Assembly: GCA_039811185.1 (NCBI GenBank)
Contig: JBDHYF010000003.1
Location: 124,001 to 188,000, forward strand
DNA: 64,000 nt
From: JAEZDR01 sp039811185
GTDB lineage: Bacteria > Bacteroidota > Bacteroidia > Chitinophagales > Chitinophagaceae
Direction: 5' to 3'
The notes under the pieces were generated by a model. It was given only the letters and a program-made list of their open reading frames with translations. It was not told the origin of the DNA and did no database searches. This document shows, piece after piece, positions 25,294 through 34,625 of this stretch; the first letter of the stretch is position 1, and each line of letters starts with the position of its first letter. Both the position numbers and the translations under genes were made by a program.

Positions 25294-27519
25294 ATGAAGC
25301 AACTCTTCACTCTGCTAACACTGCTCGTTTTTAAAGTGTCTCTTTCGCAAACAACCATCGATGGAAAAATTTCAGACACCAAAGGGCGACCTGTAATTGC
25401 TGCTTCGGTAAACATTAAGGGAAGCTACGACGGCACCATTTCGGATTCTTCGGGCAACTATTCCTTCGAAACTTTTGAAACAGGAAAGCAAATAATAGTG
25501 GTAACTTCTGTTGGTTATAACACCGTGGAAACAGAAGTGGTGATAGCCAATAAACGCACCACCGTAAATGTTATTTTGAAGGAGAAGCGTAACGAACTGC
25601 AAGCTGTAGTAGTTACGGCAGGTGCATTTGCGGCGGGCGACGGAAAGCGGGCCAGCACCGTGTTGAACACACTCGACATCCTGACTGTAGGTGGTGGGAA
25701 TGCCGATATTACAACTGCCGTAAAAACATTGCCGGGCGCGCAACAGGTTGGCGAATCGGAAGGGCTGTTTGTACGCGGAGGTGAAGGCTACGAAACGAAA
25801 CAGTTCATCGACGGAACGATGGTGGACCATCCGTATTTTTCCGGGAGCCCGAATGTGGCTACGCGAGGGCGCTTTAATCCTGCGCTGTTTAGAGAAACCG
25901 TATTTGCAGCCGGCGGATACTCTGCTCTGTACGGGCAGGCGCTTTCCTCTGCTTTAATTTTGGAAACGGTTGATATGCCGGAGAAAACGGAAGCATCCAT
26001 CGGAGTGTCGCCACTTTTTTTGAGCGCAGGATATCAAAGCGTATCACGGAAAAAAAACTTTTCCTGGGGCATGCATTATGCTTACACAAACGTGAAATTG
26101 TATTTCGAGCTTGTTAAGCAGCGCCAGGAGTATTTTCAATCGCCGGAATTCCACAACCTCGAAACCAATTTCCGGTGGCGGACTAAAAACGGCATCATTA
26201 AATTTTACAGCCTTCTCGGCAAAAGTAAGTTGGGAGTTAAGGACCCGGACATCGACAGTCTTGATTTAAAGAATGTATTCGCGATCGAAAATTTCAACTG
26301 GTACAATAACATAAGCTGGCGCGAAAACTGGGGCGGCGGCTGGAAAACCAGTCTGGGGCTTGGTTTCAGCTACAATAGCGACAGGATGAGTGGCGCATTG
26401 GAAACCCCTCAAGGTAACAAAGTGTTGTTGCCGGGCATGCCATGGGAATCGAAAAATTTTACACTCGACAAAACTGAAACCCTCGTACAAATAAAACCGG
26501 TAATCGAGAAAAAACTTGATGCGCTGAATGTTTTTCGTCTGGGCGGTGAGTTATGGATAGCATCAGATAAACCGGTATTTAATGATTCAGCCTATCCACT
26601 TCGCGACCACCTTGCTGCTGCCTTCGCCGAAACGGACATCTACCTGAACAACGACATCGCCTTAAAAATTGGCGGGCGATATGAATATTCTTCACTCCTG
26701 AAAAAAGGCAATGTTGCACCGAGGGTAGCGTTGGCATGGCAGTTCAATAAGGTGCATCAGCTATCTGCTGCTTACGGCATTTTCTATCAAAAACCCGAAA
26801 ATAAATACCTGTACTTCCGGCAACCGTTAGCCTTCATGAAATCCACCCATTATATTCTCAACTACCAACGAAAACTGGCCGGGCGCATTGCCCGGATTGA
26901 AGCCTTTTATAAACAATATAATCATCTGATCAGGCAAACCAATTTCACCGGTTACAACAACGGCGGCGATGGTTATGCGCAGGGTGTGGAGCTGTTTTGG
27001 CGCGATAAAAAAAGTGTGCGCAATTTCGACTATTGGATTAGTTATTCTTATCTTGATACCAAACGCGATTATCTGAATTTCCCTTATTCTATTCACCCAA
27101 ATTTTGCCGCCGCTCATACGCTGTCCGTGGTGCTGAAGCGATTTTTCTTACCCATAAAAACCGGCTTCAATTTTACCTATAGTTTTGCTACCGGCCGCCC
27201 TTACTACGATATTCGCTACAACACCGCAACTGCTCAATATGATATTGCTGACGAAGGCCGTACAACGCCATTCAGTAATCTTGGATTCAGCCTCAATTAC
27301 GTGCCGTCCGCTGGAAATCCGAAAGCCAAAACCTTTCTTGTTCTCGTTGCCAGCGTATCGAATGTTTTAGGACATGATCAGGTGTACAACTATCAATATT
27401 CGTATAACGGAAAATACCGCGAGCCCATCAAGCCGCCGGCGCCCCGATTTTTCTTCATCGGGCTTTTTGTTAACTGGGGTATCGACCGGACGCAGGAAAT
27501 TATCGACTCTAATTTATAA
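25294..27519 (+). CDS. TonB-dependent receptor with carboxypeptidase-regulatory-like domain
   Basis: A 741-residue outer membrane transporter. The signal peptide is short (KQLFTLLTLLVFKVSLSQ), followed by a regulatory-like beta-sandwich (TIDGKISDTKGRPVIAASV to VNVILKEKRNE), a plug (ELQAVVVTAGAF, VKTLPGAQQVGESEGLFVRGG) and a barrel. The plug text with LNTLDIL and TAVKTLPGAQ is characteristic of one Bacteroidota receptor subfamily of unknown ligand. It is followed after 9 bases by a small exported protein gene, so the two form an operon. No ECF sigma or FecR gene is adjacent. The C-terminus (WGIDRTQEIIDSNL) does not end in the usual aromatic residue. Confidence 0.92.
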   Translation: MKQLFTLLTLLVFKVSLSQTTIDGKISDTKGRPVIAASVNIKGSYDGTISDSSGNYSFETFETGKQIIVVTSVGYNTVETEVVIANKRTTVNVILKEKRNELQAVVVTAGAFAAGDGKRASTVLNTLDILTVGGGNADITTAVKTLPGAQQVGESEGLFVRGGEGYETKQFIDGTMVDHPYFSGSPNVATRGRFNPALFRETVFAAGGYSALYGQALSSALILETVDMPEKTEASIGVSPLFLSAGYQSVSRKKNFSWGMHYAYTNVKLYFELVKQRQEYFQSPEFHNLETNFRWRTKNGIIKFYSLLGKSKLGVKDPDIDSLDLKNVFAIENFNWYNNISWRENWGGGWKTSLGLGFSYNSDRMSGALETPQGNKVLLPGMPWESKNFTLDKTETLVQIKPVIEKKLDALNVFRLGGELWIASDKPVFNDSAYPLRDHLAAAFAETDIYLNNDIALKIGGRYEYSSLLKKGNVAPRVALAWQFNKVHQLSAAYGIFYQKPENKYLYFRQPLAFMKSTHYILNYQRKLAGRIARIEAFYKQYNHLIRQTNFTGYNNGGDGYAQGVELFWRDKKSVRNFDYWISYSYLDTKRDYLNFPYSIHPNFAAAHTLSVVLKRFFLPIKTGFNFTYSFATGRPYYDIRYNTATAQYDIADEGRTTPFSNLGFSLNYVPSAGNPKAKTFLVLVASVSNVLGHDQVYNYQYSYNGKYREPIKPPAPRFFFIGLFVNWGIDRTQEIIDSNL

Positions 27520-27528
27520 CCATAAAAA

Positions 27529-28167
27529 ATGCAAAAAATGATACGATCACTTTTATTGATGATGCTTCTTACCGGCGCAACAGCGTCGTTTGGGCAGTCG
27601 GAAAAATATAACGACGCGATGACGAACTATCTGCAACAACTGTCGGATGCAAAAACCACGCAGGACTATCAAAAGTTGAGTGCCGCCTTCGAACGGGTGG
27701 CAACAGCGGAAAAAACTTTATGGCTTCCGTATTATTATGCAGCCTATTCACTCGCCATGGCCGGTTGGACAGACGCGAATTTGGATAAGGATGCAAACGC
27801 AAAAAAAGGCAAAGCGCTGGTAGCTGCTGCACTTGCTTTAAGCGACAATGCCGAAATATATGCGCTAACTTATATGTTTGCAACGCAGCAAATGCTCGTG
27901 GATCCGCCTTCGCGATATATGACATTTGGACAAGAAGCCGCTGCTGCACTGGAAAAAGGATTAAAGATGCAACCCGACAATCCGAGGCTTAATTATTTAA
28001 AAGGAATGGCGCTCGTAAATACCCCTGAAGCTTTCGGCGGTGGAAAACAAAAGGGAAAACTTGTTCTGGAGGCGGCAGTTAAATTTTACGAAGCCGAGGA
28101 AGTGAAACCATTACATCCTTCGTGGGGAAAGCAACAAGCTGTAGAAGCATTGAACAAAATAGAGTGA
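27529..28167 (+). CDS. Exported TPR-like helical protein, partner of the TonB receptor
   Basis: A 212-residue protein with a signal peptide (IRSLLLMMLLTGATASFGQ) and no lipobox. The mature part is helical with two stretches that resemble tetratricopeptide repeats (QEAAAALEKGLKMQPDNPRLNYLKGMALVN; KLVLEAAVKFYEAEEVKPLHPSWGKQQAVEALNKI). I cannot assign a named family. Its start lies 9 bases after the receptor stop codon, so it is probably a periplasmic partner of that receptor. ATGs at 27529 and 27538 are both possible. Confidence 0.85.
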   Translation: MQKMIRSLLLMMLLTGATASFGQSEKYNDAMTNYLQQLSDAKTTQDYQKLSAAFERVATAEKTLWLPYYYAAYSLAMAGWTDANLDKDANAKKGKALVAAALALSDNAEIYALTYMFATQQMLVDPPSRYMTFGQEAAAALEKGLKMQPDNPRLNYLKGMALVNTPEAFGGGKQKGKLVLEAAVKFYEAEEVKPLHPSWGKQQAVEALNKIE

Positions 28168-28222
28168 TTCTTCCATCTGAATCGTTCGCTAATTCATACA
28201 TTGCAGTTGTCAAAACCAGGCT

Positions 28223-29710
28223 ATGGCTTTAAGTAGAATTTGGGCGGCTTTCATCATCATTGCGGTGCTCGTTGCAGGCTTCCGCCTTATCCAAGGCGAC
28301 GACGCTATTTTTTCCCGAATGGTGGTTGGAAAATCATCCGACAAGTACGACAGCATTTTTTACATCGGCGTCGGAAACCCGCTCCGGCAGGGTCTTTCAA
28401 ACAATTATTCGGAATTTTTGGAAGGCTACGGATATTTCAAAACCTCCGACCTGCATAAAGCGTCTATCATCCTTACCAGCGATTTACAGGACGACTCTGT
28501 TCGTTTATTGTTGTCTGCCAACACCAAACTGCGCGCTTCTACCTACGTGGGCATTCAGTCGTCCTTAAAGCGACATGTGGACGGAGTTATAGAAACGGCG
28601 AAAAATGCGGTTATCGACATCATTATACCGCTTATTGGTATCATGGCGTTGTTTATGGGATTTCTGGCCATCGCTGAAGCAGCAGGTGGTATCAGGTTTT
28701 TGTCGCGTATCATCGCTCCATTCTTCTCTAAAGTTTTTCCCGAAATTCCGAAAGGGCACGAATCGATTGGTCACATGATGATGAACTTTTCGGCCAACTT
28801 GCTAAACCTCGACAATGCCGCCACACCCTTTGGTTTAAAGGCGATGGAGAGCCTCCAAACCCTCAATCCAAGTAAGGAAGTAGCCTCCAATTCGCAGATA
28901 ATGTTTCTTGCGCTGCATGCATCCGGATTAACTTTGATTCCCGTTACTATTATCGCTTTCCGGAGTGGTCTTGGAGCAGCAAATCCTACCGACATTTTTA
29001 TTCCCTGCCTTATTGCAACTTTTGCTGCTACCATGGCGGCACTCATCATCGTTTCATTCAAACAAAAAATAAACTTATTGCAGCCGGTTGTGCTGCTATG
29101 GATTTTGGGCGCATCGGCATTGATTGCACTCCTTGTTTGGTACGTTACACATCTGAATGTTTCGCAGGCCGGCATCTTTTCCGCAACACTCAGCAATGGC
29201 ATCATACTGTTTTTGTTCTTCATTATCGTAATGGGCGGACTATATAAAAAGATAGATTTGTTTGGCGCTTTTGTAGAAGGAGCGAAGGGTGGTTTCGACA
29301 CCGCAATAAAAATCATTCCTTACATCGTTGGTATGCTCATCGCCATTAGTATGCTCCGCACCAGTGGCACTTTTGACGTAGTGATAAACGGTGCAAAAGA
29401 TCTGGCTGCGCTTTTAGGTGCCGATACCCGTTTTGTTGACGGACTGCCTACCGCACTTATTAAACCCATGACGGGAAGCGGCGCCAGAGGAATGATGCTG
29501 GATACCATGAAAACTTTCGGCCCCGATTCGTTTGCCGGCAGGCTTGCATGTATCCTTCAAGGTTCGTCGGATACAACCATGTATGTTGTAGCCGTTTACT
29601 TTGGAGCAGTGGCCATTAAAAACACACGGTATGCAATCGGCGCCATGCTGCTCGCCGACCTTGTCGGCATTATCACATCGGTGTTATTATGCTATGCCTT
29701 TTTTGGTTAA
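28223..29710 (+). CDS. Fused SpmA-SpmB nucleoside-recognition-domain membrane protein
   Basis: A 495-residue inner membrane protein made of two Gate/nucleoside-recognition halves that Bacillus has as SpmA and SpmB. The first half shows MMMNFSANLLNLDNAATPFGLKAME, the second TALIKPMTGSGARGMMLDTM and LACILQGSSDTTMYVVAVYFGAV, all family hallmarks. There are about ten membrane segments. Between membrane segment 1 and the SpmA core is a hydrophilic insert of about 90 residues (30-120). In non-spore-formers the role is unknown; a nucleoside or small-solute transporter is inferred from the family. A weak -7-like TACATTGC lies at 28196-28203. Confidence 0.88.
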   Translation: MALSRIWAAFIIIAVLVAGFRLIQGDDAIFSRMVVGKSSDKYDSIFYIGVGNPLRQGLSNNYSEFLEGYGYFKTSDLHKASIILTSDLQDDSVRLLLSANTKLRASTYVGIQSSLKRHVDGVIETAKNAVIDIIIPLIGIMALFMGFLAIAEAAGGIRFLSRIIAPFFSKVFPEIPKGHESIGHMMMNFSANLLNLDNAATPFGLKAMESLQTLNPSKEVASNSQIMFLALHASGLTLIPVTIIAFRSGLGAANPTDIFIPCLIATFAATMAALIIVSFKQKINLLQPVVLLWILGASALIALLVWYVTHLNVSQAGIFSATLSNGIILFLFFIIVMGGLYKKIDLFGAFVEGAKGGFDTAIKIIPYIVGMLIAISMLRTSGTFDVVINGAKDLAALLGADTRFVDGLPTALIKPMTGSGARGMMLDTMKTFGPDSFAGRLACILQGSSDTTMYVVAVYFGAVAIKNTRYAIGAMLLADLVGIITSVLLCYAFFG

Positions 29711-29754
29711 AAACGAAACCCTAAAAGTTTTTAAACAAGGGCTGAGAAACAATT

Positions 29755-29778
29755 TATTTATACTTTTTAGTATAAATA
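29755..29778. promoter_or_regulatory. Perfect palindrome in the suf promoter, candidate Rrf2 operator
   Basis: Arms TATTTATACT (29755-29764) and AGTATAAATA (29769-29778) are exact reverse complements around a TTTT spacer. The site lies where the -33 box and spacer should be, 4 bases before the -7 box of sufB. It has no GC stem and no T tract, so it is not a terminator. The operon's last gene encodes an Rrf2 regulator, the natural candidate to bind it. Confidence 0.75.
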
Positions 29779-29782
29779 GAGA

Positions 29783-29790
29783 TACTTTTG
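29783..29790 (+). promoter_or_regulatory. -7 box of the suf operon, abutting the start codon
   Basis: TACTTTTG is an exact TAnnTTTG and ends 4 bases before the sufB ATG at 29795. The transcript should be leaderless or nearly so. Confidence 0.65.
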
Positions 29791-29794
29791 CAAA

Positions 29795-31273
29795 ATGAAA
29801 TCAGAAACTGTTACAACCACATCTGAAACAGAAGAACTTGACCCGATTCAGGAGCATGTTCAAAGCGAATATAAATATGGATTTGTTACTGAAATTGAAG
29901 CCGATGAAGCTCCGCTGGGATTGAATGAAGATATTATCCGGTTTATCTCTGCAAAAAAGAATGAACCTGAGTGGATGGTAGAATGGCGCTTAAAAGCTTT
30001 TGCGCAGTGGCAGAAGATGAAGGAGCCTCACCATTGGCCCAATCTGGATTATGAACCGATCGATTATCAGTCAATCAAATATTATTCTGCACCCAAACAA
30101 AAAATCAATCCAAAAAGTCTGGATGAAATTGATCCCGAGTTGAAGCGGACTTTTGATAAGCTGGGTATTTCGTTGTCGGAACAGAAACGTCTTACCGGCG
30201 TTGCGGTGGATGCGGTGATAGACAGTGTTTCGATAGCCACCACTTTTAAAGAGCAGCTTGCCGAACAGGGGATTATTTTTTGTTCTATCAGCGAAGCGAT
30301 AAGAGAGCATCCCGAATTAATAAAAAAATATATGAGTTCTGTGGTGCCCGTGTCGGATAACTTTTTTGCGGCCCTGAACTCGGCTGTTTTTACCGACGGT
30401 TCCTTTGTTTATGTACCGAAAGGTGTTCGCTGTCCAATGGAGCTGAGCACCTACTTCCGAATCAACGCAGAAAACACCGGTCAGTTCGAACGCACACTTA
30501 TCATTGCAGACGAAGGCAGCTATGTATCGTATTTGGAAGGATGCACAGCGCCTATGCGTGATGAAAACCAGCTCCATGCTGCTGTTGTGGAACTGATTGC
30601 GCTGGAGAATGCAGAAATTAAATATTCTACTGTTCAGAACTGGTTTCCCGGCGATAAGAATGGTGTAGGAGGTATTTACAACTTTGTAACGAAGCGTGGT
30701 ATTTGTCTTGGCAATAACGCTAAAATATCTTGGGCTCAGGTGGAAACAGGAAGCGCCATTACCTGGAAGTATCCGAGCGTTATTTTAAAGGGTGATAATT
30801 CTATTGGCGAATTTTATTCTGTGGCCGTTACTAACCATCATCAGCAGGCAGATACCGGCACTAAAATGATGCATCTGGGTAAAAACACCAAAAGCCGTAT
30901 TGTATCCAAGGGCATATCAGCCGGCGTGAGCAACAATAGCTACCGCGGCCTTGTTCATGTGGGAAAGAATGCCTCTGGAGCGAGAAATTTTTCGCAGTGC
31001 GACTCGCTGCTTCTTGGCGATAAATGCGGCGCACATACCTTTCCCTATATTGAAGTAAAGAACAACACGGCTATTGTGGAGCACGAAGCCACCACTTCCA
31101 AAATTGGAGAAGATCAGATATTTTATTGCAACCAGCGCGGAATTGATACCGAAACGGCTGTGGCATTAATTGTAAACGGATTTGCCAAAGAAGTAATGAG
31201 CCAGATGCCGATGGAGTTTGCTGTTGAGGCGCAGAAGCTTTTGGCAATCAGTTTAGAAGGCAGCGTTGGATAA
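29795..31273 (+). CDS. sufB: Fe-S cluster scaffold subunit SufB
   Basis: A 492-residue core scaffold of the SufBCD complex, which builds Fe-S clusters in the cytosol. Typical text includes VEWRLKAFAQWQKM, KRLTGVAVDAVIDSVSI, FVYVPKGVRCPMELSTYFRIN, the beta-helix with CTAPMRDENQLHAAVVELIA, and the C-terminal GEDQIFYCNQRGIDTETAVALIVNGF. Length and motifs are normal. It is the first gene of a seven-gene run with sufC, D, S, E, a DUF59 gene and an Rrf2 regulator, starting right behind the promoter and palindrome. Confidence 0.97.
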   Translation: MKSETVTTTSETEELDPIQEHVQSEYKYGFVTEIEADEAPLGLNEDIIRFISAKKNEPEWMVEWRLKAFAQWQKMKEPHHWPNLDYEPIDYQSIKYYSAPKQKINPKSLDEIDPELKRTFDKLGISLSEQKRLTGVAVDAVIDSVSIATTFKEQLAEQGIIFCSISEAIREHPELIKKYMSSVVPVSDNFFAALNSAVFTDGSFVYVPKGVRCPMELSTYFRINAENTGQFERTLIIADEGSYVSYLEGCTAPMRDENQLHAAVVELIALENAEIKYSTVQNWFPGDKNGVGGIYNFVTKRGICLGNNAKISWAQVETGSAITWKYPSVILKGDNSIGEFYSVAVTNHHQQADTGTKMMHLGKNTKSRIVSKGISAGVSNNSYRGLVHVGKNASGARNFSQCDSLLLGDKCGAHTFPYIEVKNNTAIVEHEATTSKIGEDQIFYCNQRGIDTETAVALIVNGFAKEVMSQMPMEFAVEAQKLLAISLEGSVG

Positions 31274-31301
31274 TCAATTATTTTAAATACAAACAATCAG
31301 T

Positions 31302-32066
31302 ATGTTATCTATAAAAAATTTAGAAGCAGGCATCGAAGGAAAACAAATATTAAAAGGAATTAATTTAGAAATTAAGCCGGGCGAAGTACATGCCATTATG
31401 GGGCCTAACGGCTCCGGTAAAAGCACCCTGTCATCCGTTTTGGCGGGGCGTGAAGACTTTGAAGTAACCGGTGGTGAGGTGAGCTTTTTAGGAAAAAACT
31501 TACTCGAACTTTCTCCCGAAGAAAGGGCAGGCGAAGGCATCTTTCTTGCTTTCCAGTATCCTGTTGAAATTCCGGGCTTAACTACCACCAATTTTATTAA
31601 AACAGCAGTAAACCAAATAAGAAAATATCGCGGTCTCGAAGCCTACGATTCCGTACAGTTTTTAAAATTGATGCGTGAAAAAATGGGACTGGTAGAAATC
31701 AATCAGTCGCTGCTCAGCCGTTCGTTGAACGAGGGCTTTTCCGGAGGCGAAAAAAAGCGGAATGAAATTTTTCAGATGGCCATGCTGGAGCCAAAACTGG
31801 CTATTCTGGACGAAACCGATTCAGGGCTCGACATCGACGCCATTCGTATCGTATCTAACGGTGTAAACAAGTTGCGGTCTTCGGATAATGCCGTTTTGCT
31901 TGTTACACACTATCAGCGTTTGCTCGACTATATCGTACCCGATTACGTTCACGTGCTATACGATGGACGGATTGTGAAATCAGGACCAAAAGAACTGGCT
32001 CTTGAACTGGAAGAAAAAGGATACGATTTTATTAAAAATGAAGTGATGGCTTCCAATGAAGCTTAG
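31302..32066 (+). CDS. sufC: SUF complex ATPase SufC
   Basis: A 254-residue ABC-type ATPase that drives shape changes in SufBCD. Walker A is MGPNGSGKSTLSS near residue 33, the signature LNEGFSGGEKKRNEIFQM, Walker B LAILDETDSGLDIDA, and the switch His in VTHYQRLLDY. KRNEIFQ is specific to SufC. It lies 28 bases after sufB and 5 before sufD. Confidence 0.98.
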   Translation: MLSIKNLEAGIEGKQILKGINLEIKPGEVHAIMGPNGSGKSTLSSVLAGREDFEVTGGEVSFLGKNLLELSPEERAGEGIFLAFQYPVEIPGLTTTNFIKTAVNQIRKYRGLEAYDSVQFLKLMREKMGLVEINQSLLSRSLNEGFSGGEKKRNEIFQMAMLEPKLAILDETDSGLDIDAIRIVSNGVNKLRSSDNAVLLVTHYQRLLDYIVPDYVHVLYDGRIVKSGPKELALELEEKGYDFIKNEVMASNEA

Positions 32067-32071
32067 TTTTT

Positions 32072-33385
32072 ATGAAAACAATTGAAAATTTAAAACAGCA
32101 TTTCTCACATCTGCAAAGTAAAAATGGCTCAAGCGCACTCACTCAGGTGGAAACTTCTGCGTTTGCGAATTTTGAACGGCTCGGCATTCCTACACTCCGG
32201 CATGAGGAATGGAAATACACACGTATTGCTTCTTTGTTTAACAATGAATACATTTTTGCACAGAAGGAGCAGCCGGTAAATGTTTCGAAGGAGCTTTTGG
32301 AAGAAGTAGAAATTTCCGGAGCTAGGGAAATCAACGAATTGGTGTTTGTAAACGGCATTTTTAACCCGTCGCTTTCGGTGGTGTATTCTGATGAGCTCAT
32401 CATCCACTCGCTTGAAGAGGCGGCTAAAAATGAGTTTGCAAAAGTTGTGGATGAACACCTGAATCACAGTGCAAAGTACATTCAGGATGGGGTGCATGCT
32501 TTAAATACCGCGTTTTTGCAGAACGGCATTTTTATCGCCGTGAAGCAAAACAAAGTAGTGGAACATCCGGTTTACATTTACAATATTCTTGATTCTTCTG
32601 CCGGCAATATCTTCTCTCAGCCGCGCACCCTCATTCATGTAGGCAAGAACGCGGAAATAAAGTTTGCAGAAAGCTTTACCACTATCGGTGCGAACGAATC
32701 GCTTACAAGCAGGGTAGCCGAGGTTATTGTGGAGGAGAACGCAAACGTCGAATACTACATCATTCAAAACGATAATGAGAAAGCGCACCAGATAAACACC
32801 ACACACATTCGGCAAACCGGCAAAAGTGTTGTAAACACTGTAACGCTGTCGCTCAATGGAGGCATTGTGCGCAACAATCTGAATATTGCCATGGAAGCGC
32901 CTTACTGCGAATCGCACTTCTATGGGTTGTATTTTGTTTCCGGCAATACTCACATCGATAACCATACAATTGTTGACAATGTAGCACCCAATTGCCTGAG
33001 CAATCAGCTATACAAGGGTATTATGGAAGATAAAAGTAACGCGGTCTTTAACGGTAAAATTTATGTTCAGAGAGATGCGCAAAAAACCAATGCGTTTCAA
33101 TCTAACAAAAACATACTGCTCTCGGCCGATGCCGTTGTAAACACGAAACCACAGCTTGAAATTTTTGCCGACGACGTGAAGTGTTCGCACGGCTGCACCA
33201 TCGGTCAGCTCGATTCGGAAAGTATGTTTTACATGCGTTCGCGTGGTATAGACGAGGCATCTGCTCAGGCACTGTTGATTCAGGCTTTTGCAAAAGATAT
33301 TTTAGAATATATCAAACTTCAGCCGGTACGTGAACATGCTGAAGCGCTTATTACAAAAAGATTAGGAGCCGGCATCCATGAATAG
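32072..33385 (+). CDS. sufD: Fe-S cluster assembly protein SufD
   Basis: A 437-residue partner of SufB. Motifs: RHEEWKYTRIASLF near the N-terminus, the beta-helix core (INTTHIRQTGKSVVNTVTLSLNGG, IVRNNLNIAMEA), and near the C-terminus HGCTIGQLDSESMFYMRSRGID with the His conserved in SufD. The last 8 bases overlap the start of sufS, a sign of coupled translation. Confidence 0.97.
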   Translation: MKTIENLKQHFSHLQSKNGSSALTQVETSAFANFERLGIPTLRHEEWKYTRIASLFNNEYIFAQKEQPVNVSKELLEEVEISGAREINELVFVNGIFNPSLSVVYSDELIIHSLEEAAKNEFAKVVDEHLNHSAKYIQDGVHALNTAFLQNGIFIAVKQNKVVEHPVYIYNILDSSAGNIFSQPRTLIHVGKNAEIKFAESFTTIGANESLTSRVAEVIVEENANVEYYIIQNDNEKAHQINTTHIRQTGKSVVNTVTLSLNGGIVRNNLNIAMEAPYCESHFYGLYFVSGNTHIDNHTIVDNVAPNCLSNQLYKGIMEDKSNAVFNGKIYVQRDAQKTNAFQSNKNILLSADAVVNTKPQLEIFADDVKCSHGCTIGQLDSESMFYMRSRGIDEASAQALLIQAFAKDILEYIKLQPVREHAEALITKRLGAGIHE

Positions 33386-34625
33386 TCTTGTGTCTGTACA
33401 TAATGAGCTATATGATTTTGCAGCGGTACGGCAGCAGTTTCCTGTGTTACAGCAGCAGATTAAGGGCCATCCGCTGGTGTATTTCGACAACGCTGCAACC
33501 ACACAGAAGCCGTTGTCTGTTATTAACGCACTGCTTACTTATTATTCAAATTATAACGCTAACATCCACCGCGGCATACATTCACTTGCAGAGCAGGCTA
33601 CGGCTGCCTTTGAACAAACCCGTGACACCGTTAAACAGTTCATCAACGCCTCCGAACGTGAAGAAATTATTTTCACCTCGGGTGCAACTGAAAGCATTAA
33701 CCTGGTAGCACAAACATGGGGAAGACAAAACATTCACGAGGGTGATGAAATTCTCGTTTCAGAAATGGAACATCACTCCAACTTCGTTCCCTGGTTTATG
33801 CTCGCCCGCGAAAAAAAGGCGGTGGTGAAGGTGATACCGGTTACTGAAGAAGGCGCGTTGCGAATGGATGTTTTTGATGAATTGATTTCTGCAAAAACCA
33901 AGCTCGTTGCCATTGTGCATGTGTCCAATGCAATGGGCGTTGTAAATCCTGTTGAAAAAATCATCAGAAAAGCACACGAAGTCGGCGCTTTAGTGTTAGT
34001 GGACGGCGCACAATCGTCGGTTCACCTCAACATCGATGTTCAAATGTTGGAGTGCGATTTTTTCGCCTTCTCTGCGCATAAAGTCTACGGCCCAACGGGC
34101 GTGGGTGTGTTATACGGAAAACATAGCCTTCTTCAAAGTATGCCACCTTATAAAGGCGGCGGTGAAATGATAAAAGAGGTAAGTATTGATGGCATATCAT
34201 ACAACGATCTGCCCTATAAATTCGAGGCGGGAACGCCAAATATCGCCGATGTGATTGCGTTTCAAGCCGCCCTTGAATTTGTAAACGAAGTAGGCAAGAT
34301 GGCCATCTGCACACACGAAACAAATCTGCTGAAACATGCGCAGCAAGCGCTTTCCACGATTGATGGACTAACCATCCTCGGCCGGTCATCCGAAAAAATA
34401 AGCGTGGTTTCGTTTGTAGTGGAAGGTGTGCATCCACAGGACATTGGTATTCTTTTAGACAATAAAGGAATTGCGGTGCGCACGGGTCATCATTGCGCGC
34501 AACCATTGATGAAGTGTTTGAATATTCCGGGTACTACAAGAGCCTCTTTTGCCATGTATAACACCCTGCAAGAGGTGGATGTTTTTGTGGAAGCTTTGAA
34601 AAAATCTGTTAAGTTACTGAGGTGA
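33378..34625 (+). CDS. sufS: Cysteine desulfurase SufS
   Basis: A 415-residue PLP enzyme that takes sulfur from cysteine for cluster assembly. PLP lysine K235 lies in FSAHKVYGPTGVGVLYG and the active-site cysteine C373 in VRTGHHCAQPLMKCL, matching group II (SufS/CsdA) desulfurases. IFTSGATESINLVAQTWG and DGAQSSVHL are further family marks. It overlaps sufD by 8 bases and sufE by 4. Confidence 0.98.
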   Translation: MNSLVSVHNELYDFAAVRQQFPVLQQQIKGHPLVYFDNAATTQKPLSVINALLTYYSNYNANIHRGIHSLAEQATAAFEQTRDTVKQFINASEREEIIFTSGATESINLVAQTWGRQNIHEGDEILVSEMEHHSNFVPWFMLAREKKAVVKVIPVTEEGALRMDVFDELISAKTKLVAIVHVSNAMGVVNPVEKIIRKAHEVGALVLVDGAQSSVHLNIDVQMLECDFFAFSAHKVYGPTGVGVLYGKHSLLQSMPPYKGGGEMIKEVSIDGISYNDLPYKFEAGTPNIADVIAFQAALEFVNEVGKMAICTHETNLLKHAQQALSTIDGLTILGRSSEKISVVSFVVEGVHPQDIGILLDNKGIAVRTGHHCAQPLMKCLNIPGTTRASFAMYNTLQEVDVFVEALKKSVKLLR

